From: Lientehia hominis
GTDB lineage: Bacteria; Bacillota; Clostridia; Lachnospirales; Lachnospiraceae
Reading direction: 5' to 3'
NCBI RefSeq assembly: GCF_021044755.1
Contig: NZ_JAJNOR010000005.1
Span: forward strand, 248,001 to 312,000
Length of the DNA: 64,000 bases
The notes beneath the pieces are model-generated. The model worked only from the letters and a program-made list of their open reading frames with translations. It made no database searches and had not been told where the DNA came from. Below, one piece after another: positions 34,075-42,197 of the stretch (position 1 is the first letter of the stretch; every line of letters starts with the position of its first letter). Both the position numbers and the translations under genes were made by a program.

Positions 34075-34335
34075 ATAAAAACCTCCTTTATTGTTTTGTA
34101 AGTAGTATTTGCTCTTAGCACAATTTTAAAGGAGATTTTATCTTCCATATTACTACAACGCAACCAGCCCGTGCAAAAGGAACTGGAAGCTTCAGTTGGC
34201 AATTTCATCAACGCAAAGCCAAAGTGCATTCGTCCTCCGGAAAAAAAGATTTGTTCAAGCCGGACATTTTCAGCGTTTCGCCCCCTTTTCATACCACACT
34301 ATTTTCAGGTTGTAGAGACAAATCATGCCATCAAA

Positions 34336-34368
34336 AAAGGCGCCTGGTCTCTTTAATCAGCGCCTATA
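34336..34368 (-). terminator. Terminator downstream of the ABC exporter operon
   Basis: On the minus strand AGGCGCTG pairs with CAGGCGCCT (one bulge) around a loop of about ten bases and is followed by TTTTTT. The stretch 34075-34508 between resolvase and exporter holds no convincing gene; it contains this and a second, weaker hairpin. Confidence 0.75.
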
Positions 34369-34427
34369 TTATAAATTCGTTCTGACACCATATTAATATT
34401 TCTATTCTGGAAAGAATTCTTTACGAG

Positions 34428-34470
34428 AAAAAAAGACAGACCGCTGAAAAAACAGCTGCCTGCCTTCGTA
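34428..34470 (-). terminator. Second, weaker terminator-like hairpin after the ABC exporter operon
   Basis: On the minus strand GGCAGGCAGCTG and CAGCGGTCTGTC can pair imperfectly around a T6 loop, with seven T after the stem. It lies about 40 bases after the exporter stop, upstream of the stronger terminator at 34336. Confidence 0.5.
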
Positions 34471-34508
34471 TCATATGCTTCCCTTTGACCCGGAGCCCCT
34501 GCCTATTC

Positions 34509-36248
34509 TTACACCGCTGACAATTTCCAGCCGATGCTCTCTTTGCGCCCTGTGACGAAATCCGCGTAAATACCGGGCTGTTCGATCAACTCCTCATGCC
34601 GTCCTTTCTGTACAATACACCCACCGTCAATTACCAAAATTTGATCGGCATTGCGCACGGTTTTCAACCTGTGCGCAATCATGATTATCGTTTTGTTCCG
34701 GGTAAGCTCCTCGATGGCTTTTTGCAGCCGGTCTTCATTTTCCGGGTCGACGTTGGCGGTTGCTTCGTCCAGAATGATGATCGGTGCATCCTTTAGCATG
34801 GCCCGGGCGATGGAGATGCGCTGTCGTTCACCGCCGGAGAGAGACGCCCCGCCTTCCCCGATCAGGGTATTATATCCGTCTGGCAGCGCCTCGATAAAGT
34901 CGTCGCAGCAGGCTTTTCTTGCCGCCTCTATCACCTGCTCGCGGGTAGCATCCGGGCAGCCGAACTTGATATTATTTTCGATAGTATCCGCAAAAAGATA
35001 GACATTCTGGAACACCACACTGATTTGATCCATCAGAGACTCCAGCGTATAGTCCCGCACATCTCGCCCCCCAACCTTCACGCTGCCGCTGTCCACATCC
35101 CAGAATCGGGCAATCAAGCTGCAAAGGGTAGTCTTTCCGGAACCTGAGGGACCAATAACAGCGGTGGTGGTCTTATTGGGAATCGTCAGGTTGATTTCGT
35201 GGAGTATCTCCCTCTTCTCATAGGAAAAGCTGACGTTCTCAAAATTAATGTCATGGCTGACAGGCTTCAGGCTTTCCCCACGCTCATCCATCTGGGGCAT
35301 GGAGTCCAGTTCCTCTACCTTCTCAATACAGCTGGTCACCACGCGCAGGATAGAGAGACTGCTGCCCGCCGATTCGATCTGTGCAAACACCAGAAAGGAC
35401 ATAATCACTACCATCAACGCATTGGCGGCATGGATGGTCTCTGCCAGAAAAAATCCGGCTGAGGCAAGCATCATGCAGACACCCGCGATCTGCAGTGCCG
35501 CGCCTTGGACCATGACGTAAGGAGTAAAAAGCTTTTCCAGATCGCTGTTGCTTTTGCGGTTGAATTCCAAAGCGTCCTGTACTGTTTTATCCCCTCTTCC
35601 CGTAAGGTTAAAAGACTTGACCACACTCATGCCCTGCACATATTCCAGCACTGCTTCCACCAAAACAGTCTCCGATTTCTGACGCAAGGGTGCAAGAGCA
35701 ATCGATTTTTTCTGCATTTTTGAAGTAATGAGCAGATAGAGCAGAACACCTGTTAGAACAATGAGGCCGATGCGCCAGTCAAAAGAGAACACCATGACTA
35801 AGAACACTGCCGTTGTGATAAAGCCGCTCAATACCATGACCAGCACCCGAGGCGCTATGGTCTCAATATTGTCCAAGGTCGTAGTGGACACGCCGGTAAT
35901 CTCACCCAGGCTGTTGTCATTAAAATAGCCCATAGGAACGCTTTTCAGTCGGTCCGCGATACCGATGCGGCTGTTTGCTGCCATAAAGTACCCTGCATGG
36001 GTCTGTTGCAGCTGAGAGACAGATTTGGTCGCCGCCCCGCCAATGATACTGAGGAGCATCAGCACGATTGCCAGCAAAGCAGGCGCCAGACTGTCCGTGC
36101 CGTCCACCAGGGCAAGCACTACAAAGTAGATCGCTCCTACCTGAAACATGTGAAAGACCGCATTTAAGAAGCAGAAAGCTATCGATTTATTGATGTTTCC
36201 GCGCTCCTTACCGGAAAAGTCCCAGATTCTTTTCAAAGCCTCAATCAT
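34509..36248 (-). CDS. ABC exporter, fused membrane and ATPase domains (second of a pair)
   Basis: This 579-residue half-transporter has six TM helices (about 20-320) and a C-terminal ATPase: Walker A GPSGSGKTTL, the Q-loop in VVFQNVYLFADTI, signature LSGGERQRISIARAM, Walker B IIILDEATANVD and H-loop IAHRL. The ATG at 36248 overlaps the previous ABC gene by 4 bases, so the two half-transporters are made together and most likely form a heterodimer. Both have complete catalytic motifs here. Substrate unknown; such TetR-controlled pairs often export drugs, peptides or siderophore-like compounds. Confidence 0.94.
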   Translation of the reverse strand: MIEALKRIWDFSGKERGNINKSIAFCFLNAVFHMFQVGAIYFVVLALVDGTDSLAPALLAIVLMLLSIIGGAATKSVSQLQQTHAGYFMAANSRIGIADRLKSVPMGYFNDNSLGEITGVSTTTLDNIETIAPRVLVMVLSGFITTAVFLVMVFSFDWRIGLIVLTGVLLYLLITSKMQKKSIALAPLRQKSETVLVEAVLEYVQGMSVVKSFNLTGRGDKTVQDALEFNRKSNSDLEKLFTPYVMVQGAALQIAGVCMMLASAGFFLAETIHAANALMVVIMSFLVFAQIESAGSSLSILRVVTSCIEKVEELDSMPQMDERGESLKPVSHDINFENVSFSYEKREILHEINLTIPNKTTTAVIGPSGSGKTTLCSLIARFWDVDSGSVKVGGRDVRDYTLESLMDQISVVFQNVYLFADTIENNIKFGCPDATREQVIEAARKACCDDFIEALPDGYNTLIGEGGASLSGGERQRISIARAMLKDAPIIILDEATANVDPENEDRLQKAIEELTRNKTIIMIAHRLKTVRNADQILVIDGGCIVQKGRHEELIEQPGIYADFVTGRKESIGWKLSAV

Positions 36249-37987
36249 GCCACTTCCCCCTCCTTTACACCCGTATGGGCCTGCCACATGTTCTTGTACA
36301 ACGGGCAAGATTCCAACAGCTTTTCGTGTGTGCCAATATCAGTGATTCCGCCGTCCATTACTACCACGATCTGATCCGCCTGGGTGATTGTGGAGAGACG
36401 GTGGGCAATAACAATCAGAGTTTTTCCCTTGACCAGCTGTGCCACTGCCTTCTGAACGACTGCCTCGTTTTCCGGATCTATGTAGGCTGTCGCCTCGTCC
36501 AGGATGACAATGGGTGCATCTTTCAGCATAGCGCGGGCAATGGCGATACGCTGCCTTTCTCCGCCTGACAGATGGGCTCCTCCCCCTCCCACATTGGTAT
36601 CATAGCCCTTTTCCAGACTACGGATGAAGGCATCGCAGCCGGCTGTCTTTGCCGCAGCCTCCACCTCTGCGTCCGAGGCAGAGAGCCTGCCCATACGGAT
36701 ATTTTCCCGCACGGTGTCGTCGAAGAGGTAATTATCCTGGGAGACAAAGGCCACCTGTTCATAGAGCTGGGTCAAAGGTATTTCCTTCTCATCCACGCCT
36801 CCAAGAACAATCTTCCCCGCTGTCACATCCCAAAAGCCGGCAATCAGCTTGGCTATAGTGGATTTTCCGCTGCCAGATGGACCCACAAGCGCCGTCATGC
36901 TCCCAGCCGGAATCGTCAGACTGACGTCATGCAAAATCTCTCGATCTCTGTGGTAACCAAATGACACGTTTTCCAAATTGATACAGGGTTCGCCGAACAC
37001 AACTGGCGTTTCACTGTGGTGCTGCTCCTCCGCCTTCAAAATCTCATCCACGGAGCCGACAGTGGTACCCACTTTTGCCAGGTTATCCACAAAGCTCATC
37101 GCGGCGATCAGCGGCCCTGCAATTGAGAGAGAAAGAATAACGCAGGTAAGGAAGGTATCGATCTGAATGCTTCCTGCCCGGTAAAATAACCACCCGGCCG
37201 GGAGTACAGTAATCAATGTGGCCGGCACAATGGCGTAGGCCATAGACATCTTGAACTGGCACTTTTTCATCCAGTTGTAATAATAGGCGGCGTTGGCCTC
37301 CACCCGGTCAGAGAACTTCGCATAAGAATTTTTTCCCTGGTTATATGCCTTGATGACTTCAATTCCTCCGATGTACTCTACGATAGTCTCGTTCATTGCC
37401 TGCGTGGTTTTCACTGCGCCCTGATAGTCTTTACCATAGCCGCCCATAACCGCCATCATGAACGCCATGCCCACTGGCAAGGTGATCAGGGCGATCAATG
37501 CCATGCGCCAGTCCAGGACAAAGAGGTAAGCCACGACGCAGAGAGGCGCCAGGATATTTGAGGTCATCTCTGGCAGCAGGTGAGCCAGGGTCGTCTCCAT
37601 ACTATCGATCTGATCCACCACAATCTGTTTGATTTTTCCGCTGGAGGTCTCCATCACCGTCCCCAGCGGCAGCCTTGGCAGCTTAGCCAGCACCATTTGC
37701 CGGATATCCTTCAAAATTTTAAAGGTTGCCTTATGGGATATGGACAGGGCAAGATTATAGAATATCGTCCTCAAAAGGTATCCTGCCAGACCAATCCCAC
37801 ACCACAGCAGGTAATAGGAAAGCTCCCTCTCCTCCCTGACGATGCCAATGATAATCTGTGCAGCAGCATAAAAAGGCACGATTCCTGACATCGTGCCGGC
37901 CAGCGCGGAAACCATTGCGCGGATCAACCCGCCACGTTCTTTTTTCCCCAGCTCCCATATGCGGAGCAGCGGACTCTGTTTTTGCAT
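36245..37987 (-). CDS. ABC exporter, fused membrane and ATPase domains (first of a pair)
   Basis: This 580-residue half-transporter has six TM helices, Walker A GPSGSGKSTI, Q-loop VSQDNYLFDDTV, signature LSGGERQRIAIARAM, Walker B IVILDEATAYID and H-loop IAHRL. The start at 37987 has AAAGGAGACAAATTT; a TTG frame to 38005 has no site. It follows tetR by 80 bases, a gap that holds the inverted repeat AGTTAGTTGTTCCTAACT (38005-38022), which may bind a regulator or shape the mRNA. It is transcribed from the TetR promoter. Confidence 0.94.
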   Translation of the reverse strand: MQKQSPLLRIWELGKKERGGLIRAMVSALAGTMSGIVPFYAAAQIIIGIVREERELSYYLLWCGIGLAGYLLRTIFYNLALSISHKATFKILKDIRQMVLAKLPRLPLGTVMETSSGKIKQIVVDQIDSMETTLAHLLPEMTSNILAPLCVVAYLFVLDWRMALIALITLPVGMAFMMAVMGGYGKDYQGAVKTTQAMNETIVEYIGGIEVIKAYNQGKNSYAKFSDRVEANAAYYYNWMKKCQFKMSMAYAIVPATLITVLPAGWLFYRAGSIQIDTFLTCVILSLSIAGPLIAAMSFVDNLAKVGTTVGSVDEILKAEEQHHSETPVVFGEPCINLENVSFGYHRDREILHDVSLTIPAGSMTALVGPSGSGKSTIAKLIAGFWDVTAGKIVLGGVDEKEIPLTQLYEQVAFVSQDNYLFDDTVRENIRMGRLSASDAEVEAAAKTAGCDAFIRSLEKGYDTNVGGGGAHLSGGERQRIAIARAMLKDAPIVILDEATAYIDPENEAVVQKAVAQLVKGKTLIVIAHRLSTITQADQIVVVMDGGITDIGTHEKLLESCPLYKNMWQAHTGVKEGEVA

Positions 37988-38067
37988 AAATTTGTCTCCT
38001 TTCAAGTTAGTTGTTCCTAACTATATAATTTATTTTTAGGCTGCAGTCAAAAACCGCAGCCTTCCCA

Positions 38068-38691
38068 TCAGCTCTCTATTGGCAGAATCGCGCAAAAACC
38101 CGCCCGGTGATACTGGCTCAAAAGTTCAATATACCTCCCGGCATCCTCCCGGCTCATGTCATGCCGGATCACTTCAAACATCCCATTCATAAAGGCAGTA
38201 ACCACCATATGGACAATCTCTAATGTAAGCGGCTCATCCTTTGCCCGCTCTGCGCCGATGACCTGAAGATAGCGATAGGTATAATCCACCTCAATATCTA
38301 CCAGTTCATCCACGAAGCTCTGAAACTGTGTGCCATAGGAGGCGTCCAGTAGCAGCCGGAATACATCCTTATTCTCATACATATAGTCGAGAAGCCGGTC
38401 CATTCCGTGCAAAGTATATCGAGCCATCTGTTCTCTCTGGGTCTCGGCGTCAAAGTGATGGAAGCTCTCCTGTATTTCAAGGAACATCTCCTTCAGCTTA
38501 TCGGCAGCTGGCTGTACGATAGCCTGGAATAGTCCGGCTTTATCACCGAAACGGGTGTAGATGGAACCGGTGCTGGTATCCGCTCCGGCGGCAATGGTAC
38601 GCAAGGATGCGTCCACATACCCCTTTTCCCCGAATTCCTCCTTGGCGCATTCAATAACCTTCTCATATACGCCCTCGATCTGTTTTGCCAC
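38068..38691 (-). CDS. TetR-family regulator of the ABC exporter operon
   Basis: This 207-residue regulator has the TetR helix-turn-helix at the N-terminus (YEKVIECAKEEFGEKGYVDASL, then IAAGADTSTGSIYTRFGDKAGLF). The C-terminal ligand-binding domain is helical, with RYTLHGMDRLLDYMYENKDVF and EIVHMVVTAFMNGMFEVIRHD. It heads the operon with the two exporters. A consensus promoter with a large inverted repeat just below it lies directly upstream, so it most likely represses its own operon until a ligand binds. Confidence 0.94.
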   Translation of the reverse strand: MAKQIEGVYEKVIECAKEEFGEKGYVDASLRTIAAGADTSTGSIYTRFGDKAGLFQAIVQPAADKLKEMFLEIQESFHHFDAETQREQMARYTLHGMDRLLDYMYENKDVFRLLLDASYGTQFQSFVDELVDIEVDYTYRYLQVIGAERAKDEPLTLEIVHMVVTAFMNGMFEVIRHDMSREDAGRYIELLSQYHRAGFCAILPIES

Positions 38692-38703
38692 GCTCTCATC
38701 CTC

Positions 38704-38739
38704 AATTCATAACGCCGTTCTGTAACATCGTTATGAATT
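38704..38739. promoter_or_regulatory. TetR operator candidate
   Basis: AATTCATAACG (38704-38714) and its exact inverse CGTTATGAATT (38729-38739) form an 11-bp inverted repeat with a 14-base gap. It overlaps the -10 box and transcription start of tetR, the usual site for autorepression. Confidence 0.75.
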
Positions 38740-38765
38740 ATACGCCTTTTTTTCTCTTTTGTCAA
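38737..38765 (-). promoter_or_regulatory. Consensus promoter of the TetR-ABC operon
   Basis: Minus-strand TTGACA (38760-38765) and TATAAT (38737-38742) with exactly 17 bases between match the sigma-A consensus in full. Such a strong promoter would normally need a repressor, which fits the overlapping operator. Confidence 0.9.
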
Positions 38766-39035
38766 GAATAAATAAGGTGCCCGCCTGCTTACGCAGCACT
38801 CTTGCAATTATTCCCAAATCCTTATTGTGTCTTCCCTTAACGTCATACACAATTCTGACAAAACATTCTAATAGTTCTTCCTTTATTCGTTAATCGAAAT
38901 CTAACTGATATTCCATATAAACATATTCATCATGTGGCCGCAATGGATAGTATTGATGTTTCCAGTTCATGTCTGGGCAGCCGGAACGGCCAAGATAGTT
39001 TGAAGCCGGATCAATCAAATTGTTAGGATTTATCA

Positions 39036-39083
39036 AATAAAAAATAGCAGAAACCCTCGTAAAATAAGGATTCTCCGCTATTA
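39036..39083 (-). terminator. Terminator of tRNA operon 1
   Basis: On the minus strand AATAGCGGAGAATCCT pairs with AGGGTTTCTGCTATT (a few mismatches) and is followed by TTTTATT. It lies 9 bases after tRNA-Lys. Between this hairpin and the TetR promoter (38766-39035) no convincing gene is seen. Confidence 0.8.
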
Positions 39084-39091
39084 AAAAGTCC

Positions 39092-39164
39092 TGAGCCACT
39101 GGGGATTCGAACCCCAGACAACTTGATTAAAAGTCAAGTGCTCTACCACCTGAGCTAGTGGCCC
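39092..39164 (-). tRNA. tRNA-Lys (TTT)
   Basis: Full cloverleaf on the minus strand, 73 bases. The acceptor GGGCCAC pairs with GTGGCTC, the anticodon loop is CTTTTAA with anticodon TTT, and the T-arm contains GGTTCGAAT. CCA is not encoded. Last gene of tRNA operon 1. Confidence 0.96.
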
Positions 39165-39205
39165 ATATGAAAAAACCAGATGTACAGCATCAGACTGCAT
39201 CTGCA

Positions 39206-39277
39206 CTGGGCTAGCTGGATTCGAACCAGCGAGTGCAGGAGTCAAAGTCCTGTGCCTTACCGCTTGGCGATAGCCCA
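39206..39277 (-). tRNA. tRNA-Gln (TTG)
   Basis: 72-base cloverleaf. The acceptor TGGGCTA pairs with TAGCCCA, the discriminator is G, and the anticodon loop CTTTGAC has anticodon TTG. The weak first U-A pair is typical of tRNA-Gln. CCA is not encoded. Confidence 0.96.
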
Positions 39278-39324
39278 TCATTTTGCTGTTAATGATGTGC
39301 ACGGCACTTGGCCATACATAAGAG

Positions 39325-39399
39325 GGTGGATACAGGGACTCGAACCCTGGGTCTTCAGAGCCACAATCTGACGCGTTAACCAACTACGCTATACCCACC
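39325..39399 (-). tRNA. tRNA-His (GTG)
   Basis: 75 bases including the extra G at position -1 that pairs with C73 and marks tRNA-His. The acceptor is GTGGGTA with TATCCAC; the anticodon loop TTGTGGC has anticodon GTG. Confidence 0.96.
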
Positions 39400-39442
39400 A
39401 TATAAAGTTTTTCATCTGTCCGGCGCTGCGGCAATGGATGAA

Positions 39443-39516
<74 letters not shown>

Positions 39517-39522
39517 AGGAAA

Positions 39523-39593
39523 AGCGGGTGATGGGAATCGAACCCACGTATCTAGCTTGGAAGGCTAGTGTTCTACCATTGAACTACACCCGC
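39523..39593 (-). tRNA. tRNA-Gly (TCC)
   Basis: 71-base cloverleaf. The acceptor GCGGGTG pairs with CACCCGC, the discriminator is T, and the anticodon loop CTTCCAA has anticodon TCC. It is the first gene of the operon Gly-Arg-His-Gln-Lys. Confidence 0.96.
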
Positions 39594-39636
39594 GCATGGC
39601 GTCTGATTCAAACCGATTCAACTCGACGCAAGAAAC

Positions 39637-39665
39637 ATTATATCGTAGGGACCGTTTCTTGTCAA
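39637..39665 (-). promoter_or_regulatory. Consensus promoter of tRNA operon 1
   Basis: Minus-strand TTGACA (39660-39665) and TATAAT (39637-39642) separated by 17 bases. It lies 43 bases upstream of tRNA-Gly. Confidence 0.9.
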
Positions 39666-39690
39666 CCATTATTTTCAGAAACTGAGCAAA

Positions 39691-40170
39691 TCATAAATAA
39701 TTGATCGTATAATGCGCCACGCCTTCCCGGTCCAGTTCCATGATGATATAAGAAGGCCTCCGTCCCTCCTGCCGTGGATAGGAAAGACTTCCCGGATTTA
39801 TCAAAGTCACGGCACCCCCCTGATCTATGACTGGCCTGTGAGTATGCCCAAACATCGCAATCTGCATCCCTCTTTCCCCGGCCTCTTCCCGAAGCCGCTC
39901 CAGTGTAAAGGATACATTATAAAAATGTCCGTGAGTCAGCAGTACATGATAGCCGCCAATCTCTATTTCTTTTTCCCTGGGAAGGCTGGAAAAAAAGTCA
40001 TTGTTTCCCGCAATGATCTCCAAAGGACATCCGGCAATCTCCCGGATATAATCCTCGCTGCCCTCTGCATCCCCCAGATGGATCAGCATGTCCATCTTTC
40101 CAACCTTCGCCAGGACTTTGCACAGGTTTCCATTCTGCCTGTGGGTGTCGCTTACCACCAATATCCTCAT
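39691..40170 (-). CDS. YfcE/MJ0936-family metallophosphodiesterase
   Basis: This 159-residue calcineurin-like phosphoesterase has the metal-binding motifs in order: VVSDTHRQ, HLGDAEG, AGNND, LTHGHFY and FGHTHRP. It has no membrane segment, so it is cytosolic; family members split phosphodiesters of varied small substrates. Its ATG overlaps the rdgB stop by 4 bases. This pairing of rdgB with a YfcE-type gene is common in Firmicutes, often in one operon. Confidence 0.93.
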   Translation of the reverse strand: MRILVVSDTHRQNGNLCKVLAKVGKMDMLIHLGDAEGSEDYIREIAGCPLEIIAGNNDFFSSLPREKEIEIGGYHVLLTHGHFYNVSFTLERLREEAGERGMQIAMFGHTHRPVIDQGGAVTLINPGSLSYPRQEGRRPSYIIMELDREGVAHYTINYL

Positions 40171-40778
40171 TGAGAATCCCCCAGGTATTCCATCAGCTTC
40201 GCTTTCATCGCCCTCAGGGCCTTTCCCCTGTGGCTGATCTCATTTTTCTCTTCCGCAGTCAGCTGCGCCGTCGACTTCTTTCTTTCCTGCAGGTAAAAGA
40301 TCGGATCATATCCAAAGCCGCCGTTTCCGACTATTTCATATCCAATCTGCCCCTCAATGACCCCTCTCGTCGTCAGTACGATTCCGTCCGGCAGAGCCGC
40401 AGCGATGGCACAGACGAATCTGGCACTCCGCTCCTCTCCCTTCGCGTCTTTCAGTTTATCAATGATCGCCTGATTCTTGACGTCATAGGAAGTATCTTCT
40501 CCCATATACCGGGCGGAATAAATACCGGGAGCGCCGCCCAGAAAGTCCACTTCAAGGCCGGAATCATCGGCCAGAACGATCCCCCCCGCTATTTTCTGAA
40601 TGACAGTCGCCTTGATGGAGGCATTTTCCTCAAAAGATTTTCCATCTTCCACAATATCCGCCTGTATCCCGGCTTCCTTCATGGAAAGGATCTCCATTCC
40701 CAAATCCGCCAGAATCATCCGGACCTCTTTCATCTTCCCTTCATTCGAAGTGGCAAAAATTATCCTGTGTGCGTCCAT
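40167..40778 (-). CDS. rdgB: RdgB/HAM1 non-canonical purine NTP pyrophosphatase
   Basis: This 203-residue enzyme hydrolyses XTP, dITP and ITP to keep deaminated purines out of DNA and RNA. Diagnostic stretches are IIFATSNEGKMKEV at the N-terminus, ADDSGLEVDFLGGAPGIYSARYMGE near 70-92, GNGGFGYDPIFYLQE, and SHRGKALRAM near the C-terminus. Length is normal. ATGGAGG precedes the start and the phosphodiesterase gene overlaps its end by 4 bases. Confidence 0.96.
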   Translation of the reverse strand: MDAHRIIFATSNEGKMKEVRMILADLGMEILSMKEAGIQADIVEDGKSFEENASIKATVIQKIAGGIVLADDSGLEVDFLGGAPGIYSARYMGEDTSYDVKNQAIIDKLKDAKGEERSARFVCAIAAALPDGIVLTTRGVIEGQIGYEIVGNGGFGYDPIFYLQERKKSTAQLTAEEKNEISHRGKALRAMKAKLMEYLGDSQ

Positions 40779-40794
40779 AGTTCCTCCATTTCTT

Positions 40795-42195
40795 CTATCT
40801 GGCGCTCGTATAAGCTTTCAGACAGATATTGCTGTCCTGCTCCTTCTCCGTATTCGCCCAGTTGCGCCCATCGGCGCTGATATAGCCTTCTCCATCGCTC
40901 AAATCCACCTGTGTCATGATCTCACTGCTCCCATCCTGGTATTCGATGGCCACTGGATGAACCGCCTCCGGAGTTCTGATACGCACTGCCATGGCAAAAC
41001 GCTCTCCCGCTTTTACATCCACCGGTCTTTTCAGATCGACCGTATAATAACCGGCTTGTTCAAATCTCCCGGAAGCCACAGGCTCATCCAGGACCAGTTT
41101 TCCATTTTCCGGCGCACCGCCCAAAACATACACTTCATATTCCGTATCGGCTCCTGTAGCATAGAAACCGGCAGCTTCTATCCTCTCGTCGCTTCTTGCT
41201 CTGTAAACATTCGCGAAATACGCTTCCTCATCGCCATAGCCCAGCTGGCCCAGCCAGCCGCACAGATCTGCCTGATAAATGTTTTCATAGTTATCCGGAG
41301 AATCTATCCCTGTATAAGCCAGGCTGTGTATCCCAATATTTGTATCTGCATAGGAAACATAAAACAACCCGCCGTCTCCGAACTCCGTCCCCCAGCTGTT
41401 CATGCAAAGAAACGCTCCGTCCATCCCGGGATCTTGATTGAAGTTTTCCCTGGAATAAGAGTCATCCCAGCCCACGATCACGATATCATGATTGGAAATC
41501 TGATTCCCCGTATAATAATAAGAGTATGTATCCTCGTTATAGTATTCGGACTGGCTGCTTTCATCCTCAAGCGCCGTAAACAGGGAAGTCTGCACGCCGC
41601 CATGAAAATAGACCGCTCGTTTTATTCCGGCATAGTCTTTATTATCAAGAAGCTGGATCTCCTGTACATGCTTCACCGGCTCCAGCCCATCGGGAGACTC
41701 TCCGTCTCCATACGGATCGTCTTCTTCCAATACAGGGCCCTGCCAGGCCAGCAGGTAAGCCATGGACATGGTGTAATCTCCTCCCATATCCTGGGACATT
41801 CCAAAACTGTTTCGCAGGGAAATATGATCCTCGCTGAAATCAAAGGATTCCTGAGGAAGCAGAGAGGACTCCAGCGCTATCATCGTGGCAAAAGCCCAGC
41901 ATGTCCCCAGCTCCCCCTGACTTCCGGCGGCCGGGCACCGGCCGTGCTCCCGATAATCATATTTGGATGGCACTGCTACCGCATTTACTCTGGTCCGAGT
42001 CGTCTCCTCTGTTTCTTCCGTCTCCGGCACAGACGGCAGTTCTTTGCTTTCAGGTTCTGTCTCCTTTCGTGTTTCCGCAGACTCCGTTGTCTGCTGCATA
42101 TCCAAAGCTGCCCATGGCACCGTACATCCTGTCAGTGTCACGGACAAAACGCAGACAGAAATCAATCTGCATATCCATTTATATTTTAATTTCAA
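40795..42195 (-). CDS. Papain-like (C1 family) cysteine protease lipoprotein
   Basis: This 466-residue secreted lipoprotein has a signal ending in the lipobox LTGC (Cys24), a Thr/Glu-rich linker (35-70) and a C1-type peptidase domain. The catalytic Cys99 is in GTCWAFAT, the His in NHDIVIVGWDD and the Asn in CMNSWG. The C-terminal 130 residues look like the beta-rich lectin-like domain often joined to bacterial C1 peptidases (AAGFYATGADTEYEVYVL). Start codon is TTG at 42195 with GGAG 7 bases before it, inside the end of the upstream gene. It is anchored outside the cell and probably degrades peptides or host/neighbour proteins. Confidence 0.92.
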   Translation of the reverse strand: MKLKYKWICRLISVCVLSVTLTGCTVPWAALDMQQTTESAETRKETEPESKELPSVPETEETEETTRTRVNAVAVPSKYDYREHGRCPAAGSQGELGTCWAFATMIALESSLLPQESFDFSEDHISLRNSFGMSQDMGGDYTMSMAYLLAWQGPVLEEDDPYGDGESPDGLEPVKHVQEIQLLDNKDYAGIKRAVYFHGGVQTSLFTALEDESSQSEYYNEDTYSYYYTGNQISNHDIVIVGWDDSYSRENFNQDPGMDGAFLCMNSWGTEFGDGGLFYVSYADTNIGIHSLAYTGIDSPDNYENIYQADLCGWLGQLGYGDEEAYFANVYRARSDERIEAAGFYATGADTEYEVYVLGGAPENGKLVLDEPVASGRFEQAGYYTVDLKRPVDVKAGERFAMAVRIRTPEAVHPVAIEYQDGSSEIMTQVDLSDGEGYISADGRNWANTEKEQDSNICLKAYTSAR

Positions 42196-42197
42196 TT

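Noticed and set aside
38890..39099. 69-codon minus-strand frame near tRNA-Lys
   Set aside because: It starts inside the tRNA, runs through its terminator and lacks a ribosome-binding site; it could be a gene fragment but I cannot support it.
40600..42189. 529-codon plus-strand open frame
   Set aside because: It lies opposite the C1 protease and rdgB genes, lacks a ribosome-binding site and has no domain; the minus-strand genes have full motifs.
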